From the NCBI GenBank assembly GCA_040398465.1, contig JBBAUA010000004.1, positions 55,225 to 119,224 of the forward strand: a stretch of DNA of 64,000 nt, given 5' to 3'. Positions 17,748-27,742 of this stretch are shown here, piece by piece. The notes under the pieces are model-generated. The model did not search any database. It was given only the letters and a program-made list of their open reading frames with translations, and was not told the origin of the DNA. Positions within the stretch are counted from its first letter, which is position 1. Each line of letters opens with the position of its first letter. The translations under genes and the position numbers were made by a program. The stretch is from UBA7672 sp040398465. Its GTDB lineage: Bacteria > Pseudomonadota > Alphaproteobacteria > Caulobacterales > Hyphomonadaceae.

Positions 17748-18693
17748 GCCTCGTCGCCCGCGCGATCATCGCTTTCGAAGCCGCGCCGCTGCCGGACAGC
17801 GTCCGCAAGGGCGCGGTCTCCTTCCTTGTCGGACGCGTCAAGAACCAGATGAAGTCTGTTCCGCAGAATGCGGCTGCGGACTTCGCAGAGGACATGCGCA
17901 ACCATCCGATCGCCGAGCACACGGTCGACGCCAACAAGCAGCACTACGAAATCCCTGCCGAGTTCTTCGCGCTCTGCCTCGGCCCGAAGTTCAAATACTC
18001 GAGCTGCCTCTACGAGCCGGGCGAGACCCTGGCGCAGGCCGAGATACGCGCTCTGACGCAGACCTGCGAACACGCGCAGCTCGCTGACGGCCAGGACATT
18101 CTCGAACTCGGTTGCGGCTGGGGCTCGATGACGCTGTTCATGGCCGCGCGCTATCCCGGCGCACGCATCACGGCTGTGTCCAACTCAGCCAGCCAGCGCG
18201 CCTTCATCGAGGGCCGCGCGCGCGAGCAGGGGCTGACCAACGTCCGCATCATCACCGCCGACATGAATGTGTTCGACTCGGACCAGCGTTTCGATCGCAT
18301 CGTCTCCGTCGAGATGTTCGAGCACATGTCGAACTGGCGCGCCCTGCTGGAGCGTTGCCGCACCTGGCTGCGCCCGGATGGCCGCCTGCTGACGCACGTC
18401 TTCGCGCATCGCACCGCGCCCTACCGCTTCGACGTCAACGATCCCGCCGACTGGATCGCCCACCACTTCTTCGCAGGCGGCGTCATGCCAAGCCGCGACC
18501 TGATCGCCAACTTCCCCGACCTGTTCCAGGTGGAACAAGACTGGTGGTGGAATGGCAAGCACTACGAGCGCACCGCGCTCGACTGGCTCAGGAATTTCGA
18601 CGCCAACCGCGACCGGATCCGCCACATCCTTGCCGACGTCTACGGCAAGGACGCGAAGCTCTGGGAAAACCGCTGGCGCCTGTTCTTCATCTC
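17744..18693 (+). CDS. CFA-synthase-like SAM methyltransferase, truncated by the assembly gap
   Basis: The visible 316 residues belong to the cyclopropane-fatty-acid synthase/mycolic acid methyltransferase superfamily: the lead-in HYEIPAEFFALCLGPKFKYSSC, SAM motif I LELGCGWGSMTLF, the SxxQ-type region NSASQRAFIEGRA, and EMFEHMSNW. It methylates unsaturated acyl chains of phospholipids using SAM. The open frame runs into the N block at 18694, so the last residues are missing. The start codon overlaps the DUF1295 stop, so the two are translationally coupled. The usual N-terminal lipid-binding domain of full CFA synthase is short here. Confidence 0.92.
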
Positions 18694-18793
18694 NNNNNNN
18701 NNNNNNNNNNNNNNNNNNNNNNNNNNNNNNNNNNNNNNNNNNNNNNNNNNNNNNNNNNNNNNNNNNNNNNNNNNNNNNNNNNNNNNNNNNNNN
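18694..18793. other. Scaffold gap of 100 N
   Basis: Exactly 100 consecutive N, the conventional size for a gap of unknown length. Both flanking genes are cut by it. Adjacency of sequence to its left and right is a scaffolding claim, not a read-supported one. Any reading frame spanning it is meaningless. Confidence 0.99.
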
Positions 18794-20280
18794 GGCAGGC
18801 TGATGATCAGCTCTTCCTTGGTCGAGCCCGGCTTGATGATCGAGACAGCCATGCTCTCGCCGCGATAGTGCGCGTGCGGGAAGACGGTGAACAGCGTCGC
18901 CTTCTCCGGGAAGGTGATGTAGGCGACCTCCTCGTGGCGCGCCGCATTTGGCTGGATCTCGATGCCCGCATTGGCGATCACGGCCGAGCGGCGCAGGATC
19001 TCTGGCGGGGCGTCCTTCGGGTAGAAGTAGAGACCGACGCGGGTCTTCTCGACCGTCGCCTTGCCATAGGGCGTATAGTGCATCTGGAAGCGGAAGGTCT
19101 GGCCCGGCGCGACCCAGGTGCCCGTGCCTTTCGGATAGACGGTCGTCTCCGCGCCGACGGCATAGCCGCCCGCGCCGTTCGACAGCAGGTGGTGAACCGC
19201 CTGGCGATCGCTCGGCTTGACGGTCGCGGCGCGCAGCCAGCGACCCTCTGTCAGCGGGTTCTTCACTTCCGGGTTCTGGTAGTCGACCACGCCCGAAGCC
19301 GGGATCGCGTATTCCGGCAGTTCGATGATCAGGTCCGGCTGTCCAAGTTCCCACTCGGGCGCAGCCTTGGCATTGATCTTCAGCGGGTCAGAGCCCTCTC
19401 CGCGCGGCGCGCCGGCTTCGATCCAGTGGATCAGCGTCGTCGCATCCTTGGCCTTGAGGTTCATGTCCGCCGCGAACGCGTTGACATGCGGGTCGGCATT
19501 GTAGGGCGGCATGCGATCCGTGCGGATCGCCTCGCGGATCATGCCCGACCACTGCTTGACCTTCTCGTAGCTGTCCATCGCGAACGGACCGATGGCGCCT
19601 TCCGAGTGGCAGGCGACGCAGTTCTTGGCGAGGATCGGCGCGACTTCCTTCTCATACGAAATCTTCGCGTGTGCCGCCTTGTCGCGGTTCGGGAAGGGGA
19701 GCTTCGCTGTCGTCATGTCGATGTGCGATGCGGTCACCGCCTTGCCGGCCTTCAGCCCGTCGATTGCGGCATTCAGCTTTGCGCCGGTCGGGCCGGAATA
19801 GACGACCTTCCACGTCTTCGGATTGATCACCATCGCCTGCGCCGCGTGGCTCACACCGAGGCTCTCGCCGACGAGCTGCGTGTCGTCGATGAGCACCGGC
19901 AGGTCGAGGTTCAGCGCCTTCAAGTCGGAGGAGATGGCCTCGCGCGTCACACCCGGCGTCGAGTTCATCAGGAAGAGCTGCGCATCCGTGCCCTTCAGCG
20001 ATGTGGCAAGGTTCCGGATGCTCAGCGCGGCGTCGTTCAAGTCGGAGGAGGCGACGGCGTGGCTCACGATCACGATGGCCGGCGCGAACTTGTAGTAGCT
20101 CAACAGGTGGGCGCGGGAGTTCTGGTCAACCAGGCGGAAATCGTCCGCGCGGTCAGCAGGCTTTACCGCGCTCGCGACCATGTTTGAGCCGGCGATCTGC
20201 GCGTAGGCGGTGACGCCAGCGGCGACGATCGCGGCGGCGCAAACAGACGCGAGGGCGAGCTTGAGTGTCCGGGCTTGCAT
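18794..20280 (-). CDS. Redoxin/cytochrome c/copper monooxygenase-like secreted protein, C-terminus lost in gap
   Basis: At least 495 residues. A signal peptide (MQARTLKLALASVCAAAIVAAGVTAYAQ) follows a strong GGGAGGAA. Residues ~45-170 form a thioredoxin/AhpC-like domain without a CxxC pair. A c-type haem site CVACH with surrounding ILAKNCVACHSEGAIGPF sits near residue 230. The C-terminal part has features of type II copper monooxygenases: the His pair in QAVHHLL, MHYTPYGK, and PHAHYRGESM with its HxH. This architecture suggests a periplasmic redox enzyme of unknown substrate. The end is missing in the N block. Confidence 0.82.
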
Positions 20281-20442
20281 GGTTGTTCCTCCCAAAGCCG
20301 ATATGCGGCCCGCCAGACAGCGGCCGCCTTTGGGCATTTCATAGCGGAAACGGCCTCGGACGGCAATGAAACGGCGCTGGGCGACCATCAACAAGCTGGC
20401 ACTTGGTGCGGCGAGCCTTCACGGGGCCTTGTCGCCGCAGCG

Positions 20443-21387
20443 TCAGCTGCAGATCCGGCCCGAATACGTCGCCGCATATGCCATGCACGAAACGTCCAGA
20501 CGCCAAGGCGCCATGGCGAGATCGAGCTTGCCCACCCATGAATCGAGCTGCTCGCTCGCCCACAGGTTCAGGATCAATTGCTGCGGCCGCACAAGACGCC
20601 GCGCCGCGCCCCCCGTCTCCGCGTGCACCAGCTGACCGTCGATGTACCAGCGCACATGCCCCGGCTGCCAGTCGAAGCCATAGACGTGAAATCCATCCGC
20701 TGCATCGAAGGGCAGGGTCACCTTCGTCGATGTCGCTTCGCCATTCTCATGAATGGTGAGTTCCGCGACGCGGGTGTTACGTCCAAGGATCTCGATATCG
20801 ATCTCATTGGGCCGCGTCCCGCCCTCCTGTCCGGCGTAGGAGAAGAACCCCGTCACCAGCCCGGCGCCGCGCGGAACCTTCATCCGCACCTCGAAATAGC
20901 CGTAGCGGTGCCTCTCATGGCTCTGCAGCTCGCCGCTCGCCAGCTTGTACTTTGAGCCTTCGGGTCCAGGCTGCAGCAGAATCGCCGCAAGGTCGGGTGC
21001 CGTCTCCACAGCGGATCGCCGCCAGTCATTCATCATCCAGCCGCCATTCGACCAGCCGTCGGACACACTCCAGCGTTCATCCACGCCGCCGTCGAACCGC
21101 TCCACGAACGCCTCGCCCATTTGCGGCAGGATTTCCGCCGGCGCAGGCGCTGCCTCAGGCTCGGGAACGGGCAGGGGCTCAAGCGGGGAGGTCCGCTGCG
21201 ACGGCAACTCGCCTGACGCCATGGCGCGGTCGTCGATCGTCTGGCGGTCGATCCAGGCTGAATGTCCGAACCACCCCGCCACGCCTCCCGCCAGGGCGCA
21301 CAGCACACCCAGCGCGGCAGGTTTCCACCAATGGGCTCGCGCCCCCGTGGAATTGCGCACCGGCTCTGGACGGGGTGGTTCGGCCAT
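20443..21387 (-). CDS. Membrane-anchored GH16-family glycoside hydrolase
   Basis: A 314-residue protein with an N-terminal cytoplasmic stub, one transmembrane helix (PAALGVLCALAGGVAGWFG), a Pro/Glu-rich linker, and a GH16 domain. The catalytic motif ExDxE is present as NEIDIEILG, followed by FHVYGFDWQPGHVRWYIDGQ and WASEQLDSW, all typical of GH16 beta-glucanases. It probably cleaves beta-1,3 or beta-1,3/1,4 glucans or agar-type polymers on the cell surface. The start is uncertain: ATG at 21387 is used, though a GTG at 21414 would add nine residues. It is divergent from lepA. Confidence 0.87.
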   Translation of the reverse strand: MAEPPRPEPVRNSTGARAHWWKPAALGVLCALAGGVAGWFGHSAWIDRQTIDDRAMASGELPSQRTSPLEPLPVPEPEAAPAPAEILPQMGEAFVERFDGGVDERWSVSDGWSNGGWMMNDWRRSAVETAPDLAAILLQPGPEGSKYKLASGELQSHERHRYGYFEVRMKVPRGAGLVTGFFSYAGQEGGTRPNEIDIEILGRNTRVAELTIHENGEATSTKVTLPFDAADGFHVYGFDWQPGHVRWYIDGQLVHAETGGAARRLVRPQQLILNLWASEQLDSWVGKLDLAMAPWRLDVSCMAYAATYSGRICS

Positions 21388-21543
21388 CCCGCATGCCCGC
21401 AACGCTTGTGCCACGCCTCGCCGGCCTAAATCCCCCCAAATGGCGCGGAAAATAGGCCCATCCGCCGATCCTGCAGGTGCGCCCCCACACCTGCTTGGCC
21501 CTTTAATCCCTGTCTGCTAGACGCGGCGCCCAAGGAACAAAGA

Positions 21544-23352
21544 ATGACTCCCCGCGACAAGATCAGAAACTTCTCCATCATCGCCCACATCGACCACGGC
21601 AAGTCGACGCTGGCGGACCGCATCATCCAGATGACCGGGGGGCTCACGGCCCGGGAGATGACCGAACAGGTCCTCGATACGATGGATATCGAGAAGGAAC
21701 GCGGCATCACCATCAAGGCCCAGACCGTCCGCCTCGACTACAAGGCCGCCGATGGTCAGGACTACGTCCTGAACCTGATGGACACGCCCGGCCATGTCGA
21801 CTTCGCCTACGAGGTCTCGCGTTGCCTTGCCGCCTGCGAAGGCTCGCTGCTGATCGTTGACGCATCGCAGGGCGTCGAAGCCCAGACCCTCGCCAACGTC
21901 TACAAGGCGATCGACGCCAACCACGAGATCGTACCCGTCCTCAACAAGGTCGACCTGCCGGCCGCCGAAGTCGGCCGCGTGAAGCAGCAGATCGAGGACG
22001 TGATCGGCATCGACGCTTCCGACGCCCTTGAGATTTCCGCCAAGACGGGCTTCGGCGTCGACACCGTGCTCGAAGCCATCGTCACGCGCCTGCCGCCGCC
22101 GAAGACCGGCGACGTGAATGCGCCGCTCAAGGCGCTGCTGGTTGACGCCTACTATGACACCTATCTCGGCGTCGTCGTCATCGTGCGCATCGTCGATGGC
22201 ACGCTGAAGAAGCGCCAGCAGGTCCAGATGATGAAGACCGGCGCCCACTACACGCTCGACCGCGTCGGTGTTTTCCGCCCCGGCAAGCTGATCGACTCGG
22301 AAGAACTCGGGCCCGGCGAAGTCGGCTTCTTCACCGCCTCGATCAAGACCGTGGCCGACTGCTCCGTCGGCGACACCATCACCGACGAACGCAAGCCCAC
22401 CGAAGAAGCATTGCCCGGCTTCCGCGAAGTCCAGCCTGTCGTGTTCTGCGGCCTCTTCCCGGTCGACGCCGCCAAGTTTGAAGACCTGCGCGCCGCGATG
22501 GGCCGCCTTCGCCTCAACGACGCCAGCTTCTCCTACGAGATGGAAACTTCAGCTGCCCTCGGCTTCGGCTTCCGCTGTGGCTTCCTCGGCCTGCTGCACC
22601 TCGAGATCATCCAGGAGCGCCTGAGCCGCGAGTTCGACCTCGACCTCATCGCGACCGCACCGTCCGTCGTCTACGAACTGCACATGCGTGACGGCTCGAC
22701 GATCGACCTCCACAACCCGGCCGACATGCCCGATGTGATGTCGATCCTCGACATCCACGAGCCGTGGATCGAGGCCACCATCTTCACGCCCGACGAATAT
22801 CTCGGCGGCATTCTCAAGCTCTGCCAGGACCGGCGCGGCATCCAGAAAGAGCTGAGCTATGTCGGCGCCCGCGCCATGATCCGCTACGAGCTGCCGCTCA
22901 ACGAGGTGGTGTTCGACTTCTACGACCGCCTGAAGTCGATCTCGAAGGGCTATGCTTCGTTCGACTACAACCAGATCGGCCGCCGCGAAGGCGACCTCGT
23001 CAAACTGCAGATGCTGGTCAATGACGAGCCGATCGACGCGCTCTCCATGCTCACCCACCGTGCCCGCGCCGAACAGCGCGGCCGCGCCATGTGCGAGAAA
23101 CTGAAAGACCTGATCCCGCGCCAGATGTTCAAGATCCCGATCCAGGCCGCCATCGGCGGCAAGGTCGTGGCCCGCGAAACCATCTCCGCCCTTCGCAAGG
23201 ACGTCACCGCCAAATGCTATGGCGGCGACGCCAGCCGCAAACGCAAGCTCCTCGACAAGCAGAAAGAGGGCAAGAAGCGCATGCGCCAGTTCGGCAAGGT
23301 CGAGATCCCGCAGGAGGCGTTCGTGGCCGCCCTGAAGATGGACGAGGACTAG
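21544..23352 (+). CDS. lepA: Elongation factor 4 (LepA) GTPase
   Basis: A 602-residue ribosome-bound translational GTPase. G1 is AHIDHGKSTL, G2 is RGITIK, G3 is DTPGHVDF, G4 is NKVDLP and G5 is EISAKTG, all intact. The C-terminal LepA-specific domain includes GGDASRKRKLLDKQKEGKKRM. Length and ends match the family. AAGGAAC sits 6 bases before the ATG. In many bacteria lepA is followed by lepB; here a secreted hypothetical follows after 95 bases. Confidence 0.98.
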   Translation: MTPRDKIRNFSIIAHIDHGKSTLADRIIQMTGGLTAREMTEQVLDTMDIEKERGITIKAQTVRLDYKAADGQDYVLNLMDTPGHVDFAYEVSRCLAACEGSLLIVDASQGVEAQTLANVYKAIDANHEIVPVLNKVDLPAAEVGRVKQQIEDVIGIDASDALEISAKTGFGVDTVLEAIVTRLPPPKTGDVNAPLKALLVDAYYDTYLGVVVIVRIVDGTLKKRQQVQMMKTGAHYTLDRVGVFRPGKLIDSEELGPGEVGFFTASIKTVADCSVGDTITDERKPTEEALPGFREVQPVVFCGLFPVDAAKFEDLRAAMGRLRLNDASFSYEMETSAALGFGFRCGFLGLLHLEIIQERLSREFDLDLIATAPSVVYELHMRDGSTIDLHNPADMPDVMSILDIHEPWIEATIFTPDEYLGGILKLCQDRRGIQKELSYVGARAMIRYELPLNEVVFDFYDRLKSISKGYASFDYNQIGRREGDLVKLQMLVNDEPIDALSMLTHRARAEQRGRAMCEKLKDLIPRQMFKIPIQAAIGGKVVARETISALRKDVTAKCYGGDASRKRKLLDKQKEGKKRMRQFGKVEIPQEAFVAALKMDED

Positions 23353-23447
23353 ACCCAACCAGGGTACAAGCCTCACTGCACCTGCCGCTTCCCTTTCCCA
23401 CCCCGCCGCATACTCTGCGCCGGGGCTGGATTCGGGGCGGAGCTGTC

Positions 23448-24503
23448 ATGTCATTCTCAACGCGCGCCCGTGCGGCGCTGGCCGCGGTCTGCGCAGCGCT
23501 CATGGCGCCTGCCGCAGTCGCCCAGACCATTCCGGCAAGGGTCACCCAGGGCGAAGCGCATCTCCCCACCTCCGGCCTCGTCATCGACCTGCCGGCCAAG
23601 GCTGGCATCCGCTACGACATCTCGGGCAGCTGGGCGCTGTCGGACGGCGGCGCATCCTTCGACACGCGTGACATCGTCGACGAGATCGAAACCGCCACGG
23701 GCAATGTCGCCACCGGCAACTGGGTGCTCTCGGGCTATTTCACAGCCGGCGGGTGTAACGAAACGCTCACCACCGCCAAGCTCGACGGCGCCTGGACGCA
23801 GGACGCGAAGCTGTGGGGAGAGACATGGAGCGCCCGCGGCGGTGTGTTCACGTTCGAAAACGCGCTCGGACGCCGGCCCGCAGTTGTCCTGTGTCGCGGC
23901 ACGGAAGAGGGGCCAACCCTGCTGCTCTACCACTTCCTCGCCAACCAGCCCGAAACCCTGCCGCAAGCGGCCGTGATGGAAAGCGTGGGCAAGTCCGGTC
24001 CGCTGGCCGCCGCCTCGAAGTCGTTCACGGCGGTTCGCGCAAAGCCCATCTTCCCCACGCGCCGGACCGAAGTTCGCAACCGGGGCAGCGAGCCTGCCGC
24101 GCGCCCCGTAACGCTCGCCCTCTCGGGCCTCGAGGTGGATCTTCCTCCCGACGGCTATCTCTGGCTGCCCGACAGCAGTGACACCGCCGACTTCTTCGAT
24201 CGCCTCCTTCCCACCTTCCCGGAGGTGACTCTTGAGACAATCTTTGTCCCCAGCTTCAGCTGCGCAAACATACTGAGCTCACTCGGGCCAGAAGCCCGTG
24301 ACGAACATCGGCCGCTGGCGCTTCCAGACGGCTGGCTTGGCGGGCCCGCCGTCGAGGTCGAAGGCGAGACCGAGCTGACAATGTGTCGTGCCGTTGGCGC
24401 ATCAGCCCTCGTCGTTGGCGTATTCCAGGGGCCGGACAATCGCGATGTGAGCACGCTCTACCCGATGCTTGGCGCCCTGCAGGCCGCCGCCGAGAAAAAG
24501 TAG
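23448..24503 (+). CDS. Secreted hypothetical protein
   Basis: A 351-residue protein with a signal peptide (RARAALAAVCAALMAPAAVAQ). I do not recognise a family. It appears to have two halves, the second after residue ~200, and four cysteines (GGCNETL, VVLCRG, FSCANIL, TMCRAV) that could form periplasmic disulfides. The start at 23448 is preceded by GGAG. Its stop directly abuts that of the convergent methyltransferase gene (TAG then CTA). Confidence 0.7.
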   Translation: MSFSTRARAALAAVCAALMAPAAVAQTIPARVTQGEAHLPTSGLVIDLPAKAGIRYDISGSWALSDGGASFDTRDIVDEIETATGNVATGNWVLSGYFTAGGCNETLTTAKLDGAWTQDAKLWGETWSARGGVFTFENALGRRPAVVLCRGTEEGPTLLLYHFLANQPETLPQAAVMESVGKSGPLAAASKSFTAVRAKPIFPTRRTEVRNRGSEPAARPVTLALSGLEVDLPPDGYLWLPDSSDTADFFDRLLPTFPEVTLETIFVPSFSCANILSSLGPEARDEHRPLALPDGWLGGPAVEVEGETELTMCRAVGASALVVGVFQGPDNRDVSTLYPMLGALQAAAEKK

Positions 24504-25304
24504 CTAGGGCCGCCGCCCCACAAACGCGCTGCACGTCACCACCCGCGTCACCGCGCCGCCGAACGTCTCGCGCACCACGCACTCCGCCTCGCCGAGCAGC
24601 CGCGCGCGTGTCTCCTCCGGCGCCATGCGAACGCGGGAAAACGTGCCGTAGAGTGCCGAGAGCCTATCGGGCGTGAACGTCACGTCCTGCTCGAACAGGC
24701 GATGCTCAACGTCCTTGAGGCCGGCCGACCGCAGCTCGCCCAACCGCGCCGCCACATCGAGCGCAAACGCAGGCCTGCCAGCCGTCGCATTCGGGTCCTG
24801 CTCCACGCCCGCGAACAGGTGCTCCGTCGCGCGCCCGAACGCATCAGGCGCCGCCGAGTTGTGATAGACATTCCACCACATCGCAAAATGCCCGCCAGGC
24901 TTCAGCGCCGCGCGAACCCGCGCCAGCGCCTTCATCCGCGCCAGCCAGTGCAGCGACATCGCCGCGAAGCCAAAGTCGAACGCGTTATCCTCCAGCCGCG
25001 CATCCTCGAACCGCGCGATCTCGATCATCAGCCGCGCATCGCCGCCCGCCTTCTCGCGCAACCGCTCCGCCAGCCGCACATCCGGTTCGATCGCAAGCAA
25101 CGAACGCACCGGCGTAGCGAGAACGGGCAGGGTGGCATGGCCCGTCCCCGCGCCGATCTCGAAACAGCCGCTCTGCGCGTTCAGGCCGCATCGCGCCTGC
25201 AGCCATGCAAACAGTTCGGCGGGATAGGCTGGGCGCGCAAAATCATACAGCGCTGCGTCTTCGCCGAATTTCGTCGCGCCGGGAGAGGCGTGGATCGACG
25301 CCAT
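24504..25304 (-). CDS. Class I SAM-dependent methyltransferase
   Basis: A 266-residue methyltransferase. Motif I is CFEIGAGTGHATLPV, the acidic end of the next strand is LLAIEPDVRLAERL, and SLHWLARMKALARVRAALKPGGHFAMWWNVYH contains the post-III segment. The N-terminus (KFGEDAALYDFARPAYPAELF) is typical of the Methyltransf_11 group with small-molecule substrates. The ATG at 25304 overlaps the preceding lipoprotein stop by one base. Substrate is unknown. Confidence 0.88.
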   Translation of the reverse strand: MASIHASPGATKFGEDAALYDFARPAYPAELFAWLQARCGLNAQSGCFEIGAGTGHATLPVLATPVRSLLAIEPDVRLAERLREKAGGDARLMIEIARFEDARLEDNAFDFGFAAMSLHWLARMKALARVRAALKPGGHFAMWWNVYHNSAAPDAFGRATEHLFAGVEQDPNATAGRPAFALDVAARLGELRSAGLKDVEHRLFEQDVTFTPDRLSALYGTFSRVRMAPEETRARLLGEAECVVRETFGGAVTRVVTCSAFVGRRP

Positions 25305-25768
25305 CAGGGCGCAAAACTCGACCGCGCCGTCAGCGCCCATCGCCCGTTCTTGAACTCGACAATGTAGAGAGAGTTGAACTGCGACAGCACAGACCCATCC
25401 GCGCGATATCGCACAAACGTCGTCAGCATGTGCGCCTTCTCCGGTCCGCACTGGACGACCTCGCGCTTCGCCCAGGCCGAGCGATCCCAACCCTGCGCGC
25501 CTAGCGTCGCGAAGCCGCTTTCAAGATCCTGCGGCCCGTTGATGATCCGAACATTCCCGCTGGCGATGCGCACGGAGGGGAAATGGAACGTCTTGCCCCA
25601 GGCTTCCGCATCCTTCGTGTTGAAGCTGCGCATGAACTCGTCCGTCACATCATAGGCGGGCTTGTAGGCGGCGCACGACGCAAACGCGCTATCGCCCGCG
25701 GCGCTGCCCATGGTCGTGCACCCTGTGGCGGCAATCGCGCCGGCGATGATTGCATAAGCCAGCTTCAT
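25304..25768 (-). CDS. NTF2-like (SnoaL-type) lipoprotein
   Basis: A 154-residue predicted lipoprotein: signal MKLAYAIIAGAIAATGC with the lipobox Cys at residue 17. The mature part has the cone-fold pattern of NTF2-like proteins (EFMRSFNTKDAEAWGKTFHFPSVRI, FNSLYIVEFKNGRWALTARSSF). This fold binds small hydrophobic ligands or serves as an isomerase; no catalytic residues can be assigned. It lies between an M24 aminopeptidase (40 bases upstream) and a methyltransferase whose start overlaps its stop. Confidence 0.8.
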   Translation of the reverse strand: MKLAYAIIAGAIAATGCTTMGSAAGDSAFASCAAYKPAYDVTDEFMRSFNTKDAEAWGKTFHFPSVRIASGNVRIINGPQDLESGFATLGAQGWDRSAWAKREVVQCGPEKAHMLTTFVRYRADGSVLSQFNSLYIVEFKNGRWALTARSSFAP

Positions 25769-25808
25769 GTTTCGCCCTTTCAAACCCACAGCCACGACAG
25801 TTTCACTG

Positions 25809-27620
25809 TCACAGCGGCCGGCACGCCGCCGTCAGCCACGCGCGATCATCGCCCGAGAGCAGCGGCCCGACTTCGGCCAGCACGCGCGCATGGTACGCAT
25901 CCAGCCACGCCGTCTCCTGCTCCGTCAGCAACCCCGGCGCGAGCAGCCGCCTGTCCAGCGGCGCCAGCGTCAGCGTCTCGAAGCCCAGCATCTCGCGATC
26001 ACCGCCGGGAATTGCCGAGGCAGGCGTCACCACCTGCAGGTTCTCGATCCGGATGCCCCACGCATTGCCTTTGTAATAGCCCGGCTCATTCGACAAGATC
26101 ATGCCAGGCTCCAGCGGCACGGCATTCGGCGCCTTCGCCACGCGATGCGGCCCCTCATGCACGCCGAGATACGAGCCGACCCCATGGCCCGTGCCATGGT
26201 CATAATCTAGCCCCGCCTCCCACAGCGCCATCCGCGCCATCACATCCAGCGCCGATCCCGACGTGCCTTTCGGAAAGCGCACGCGCGACAGCGCGATATG
26301 CCCCTTCAGCACCCGCGTGTTGCGGTCCTTCATCTCGTCCGACGGCTCGCCAATCGCCATCGTGCGCGTGACGTCGGTCGTGCCGTCCAGATACTGCCCG
26401 CCGCTATCGAGCAGGAACAGCGACCCACGCTCCAGCTTGCGGTTTGTATTTGTGTCCGGCCGATAATGGTTGATCGCCGCATTCGGCCCCGCGCTCGAGA
26501 TCGAGTTGAACGACAGGTCCTTCAGCTCCCCCGTCTTCTCGCGAAACTCCTCCACCTTCATGGCGCAGTCGATCTCGGTGACCTCGCCCGTCTGTCCATG
26601 CTCCTCGAACCACCGCAGGAAGCGAGACAGCGCCGCCCCATCGCGCCGATGCGCCTGCCGCGATCCTTCCACCTCCACCGCATTCTTCTTCGCGCGCGGC
26701 AGCATCACCGGATCGGCCGCCCGCACCACGTTCGCGCCAACCTTGCCCAGCGTGTTGAAGAACCACGCCGACGCCATCGACGGGTCCACGCTCACGCGCT
26801 TCCCCTTCAGCGTCGCCAGCTGCGTCTCCACCGCGTCTTCCGGATGCAGCCTCACCTCATTGCCAAGATGCGCGACCAGTTCCGGCCCCACCTTCTTCGG
26901 ATTGATGAACAGCTCAGCCTGACCATCGGCAAACAGGAACGCCCGCCCAAGCGGCAGCGGCGTACGCGACACGTCTCCGCCGCGAATATTGAACAGCCAC
27001 GCCAGCGAAGCAGGCGAGGTAATCACCGCCGCATCCACCCTCTGCTCGGCCAGCATCCTGCCCAGCCGCACGCGCTTCGCCGACGAGGTCTCCCCGGCAT
27101 ACTTCGCATCATGCGGCACAACCGCGTGCAGCGGCTCTGTCGGCCGCCCCTGCCATGCCGTATCGATCGGGTTCGTCTCCGTGGCCACAAGCTGCCCACC
27201 AGACTTCGCCGCCGCCTCGACCAGCCGGTCCAGCGCATCAGGCGACATCAGCTTCGGATCATAGCCGATCCGCTTCCCCGCCATCGCCTGCTTCGCCAGC
27301 CATCCGAACGCGCCCGGATCAACCAGGTCGCCCACGCTGAACAGCCCCGGCGCCAGCTGCTGCTTCACCTGCAGCGTGTAGCGCCCATCCACGAACACGA
27401 TCGCCGACTCCAGAAACACAAACGCCGAACCCGCCGACCCGGTAAATCCCGTCGCCCACGCCAGTCGCTCGTAGCAAGCCGGCAGGTATTCGTTCTGGTA
27501 CTCGTCGTCGTGCGGAATGTAGACCCCATCCAGCCCCGCGCGCTTCAACGCCGCCCGCAACAGCGGCAACGACGCGGCGCCAACATCGGGTCCGCCAATG
27601 ACTTCGTAGGTCTGTCTCAT
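25809..27620 (-). CDS. M24-family Xaa-Pro aminopeptidase
   Basis: A 603-residue cytosolic aminopeptidase P-type enzyme that removes N-terminal residues preceding proline. It has two creatinase-like N-terminal domains and a C-terminal pita-bread domain with the dinuclear metal ligands: LDSGGQYLDGTTDVTRT (two Asp), GTGHGVGSYLGVHEG (His), NEPGYY (Glu) and RIENL (Glu). Length fits the long three-domain subfamily. The start at 27620 gives the standard N-terminus MRQTYEV. It probably heads an operon with the lipoprotein and methyltransferase. Confidence 0.96.
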   Translation of the reverse strand: MRQTYEVIGGPDVGAASLPLLRAALKRAGLDGVYIPHDDEYQNEYLPACYERLAWATGFTGSAGSAFVFLESAIVFVDGRYTLQVKQQLAPGLFSVGDLVDPGAFGWLAKQAMAGKRIGYDPKLMSPDALDRLVEAAAKSGGQLVATETNPIDTAWQGRPTEPLHAVVPHDAKYAGETSSAKRVRLGRMLAEQRVDAAVITSPASLAWLFNIRGGDVSRTPLPLGRAFLFADGQAELFINPKKVGPELVAHLGNEVRLHPEDAVETQLATLKGKRVSVDPSMASAWFFNTLGKVGANVVRAADPVMLPRAKKNAVEVEGSRQAHRRDGAALSRFLRWFEEHGQTGEVTEIDCAMKVEEFREKTGELKDLSFNSISSAGPNAAINHYRPDTNTNRKLERGSLFLLDSGGQYLDGTTDVTRTMAIGEPSDEMKDRNTRVLKGHIALSRVRFPKGTSGSALDVMARMALWEAGLDYDHGTGHGVGSYLGVHEGPHRVAKAPNAVPLEPGMILSNEPGYYKGNAWGIRIENLQVVTPASAIPGGDREMLGFETLTLAPLDRRLLAPGLLTEQETAWLDAYHARVLAEVGPLLSGDDRAWLTAACRPL

Positions 27621-27742
27621 GCTTCGCCTCGAAATGGAGTGCTTCTTTCTAGACCTCTCAGCCCCGCCTGTCATTCCCGGCCGGCGGCGCATGCGATCCA
27701 CCTGCTGCGCCACGCCGTAGACTCCCGAAACGGGCGGGACAC

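Noticed and set aside
18112..20187. A 691-codon frame spanning the N block
   Set aside because: It crosses 100 N and is antisense/out of frame to the methyltransferase and cytochrome genes, so its length is artificial.
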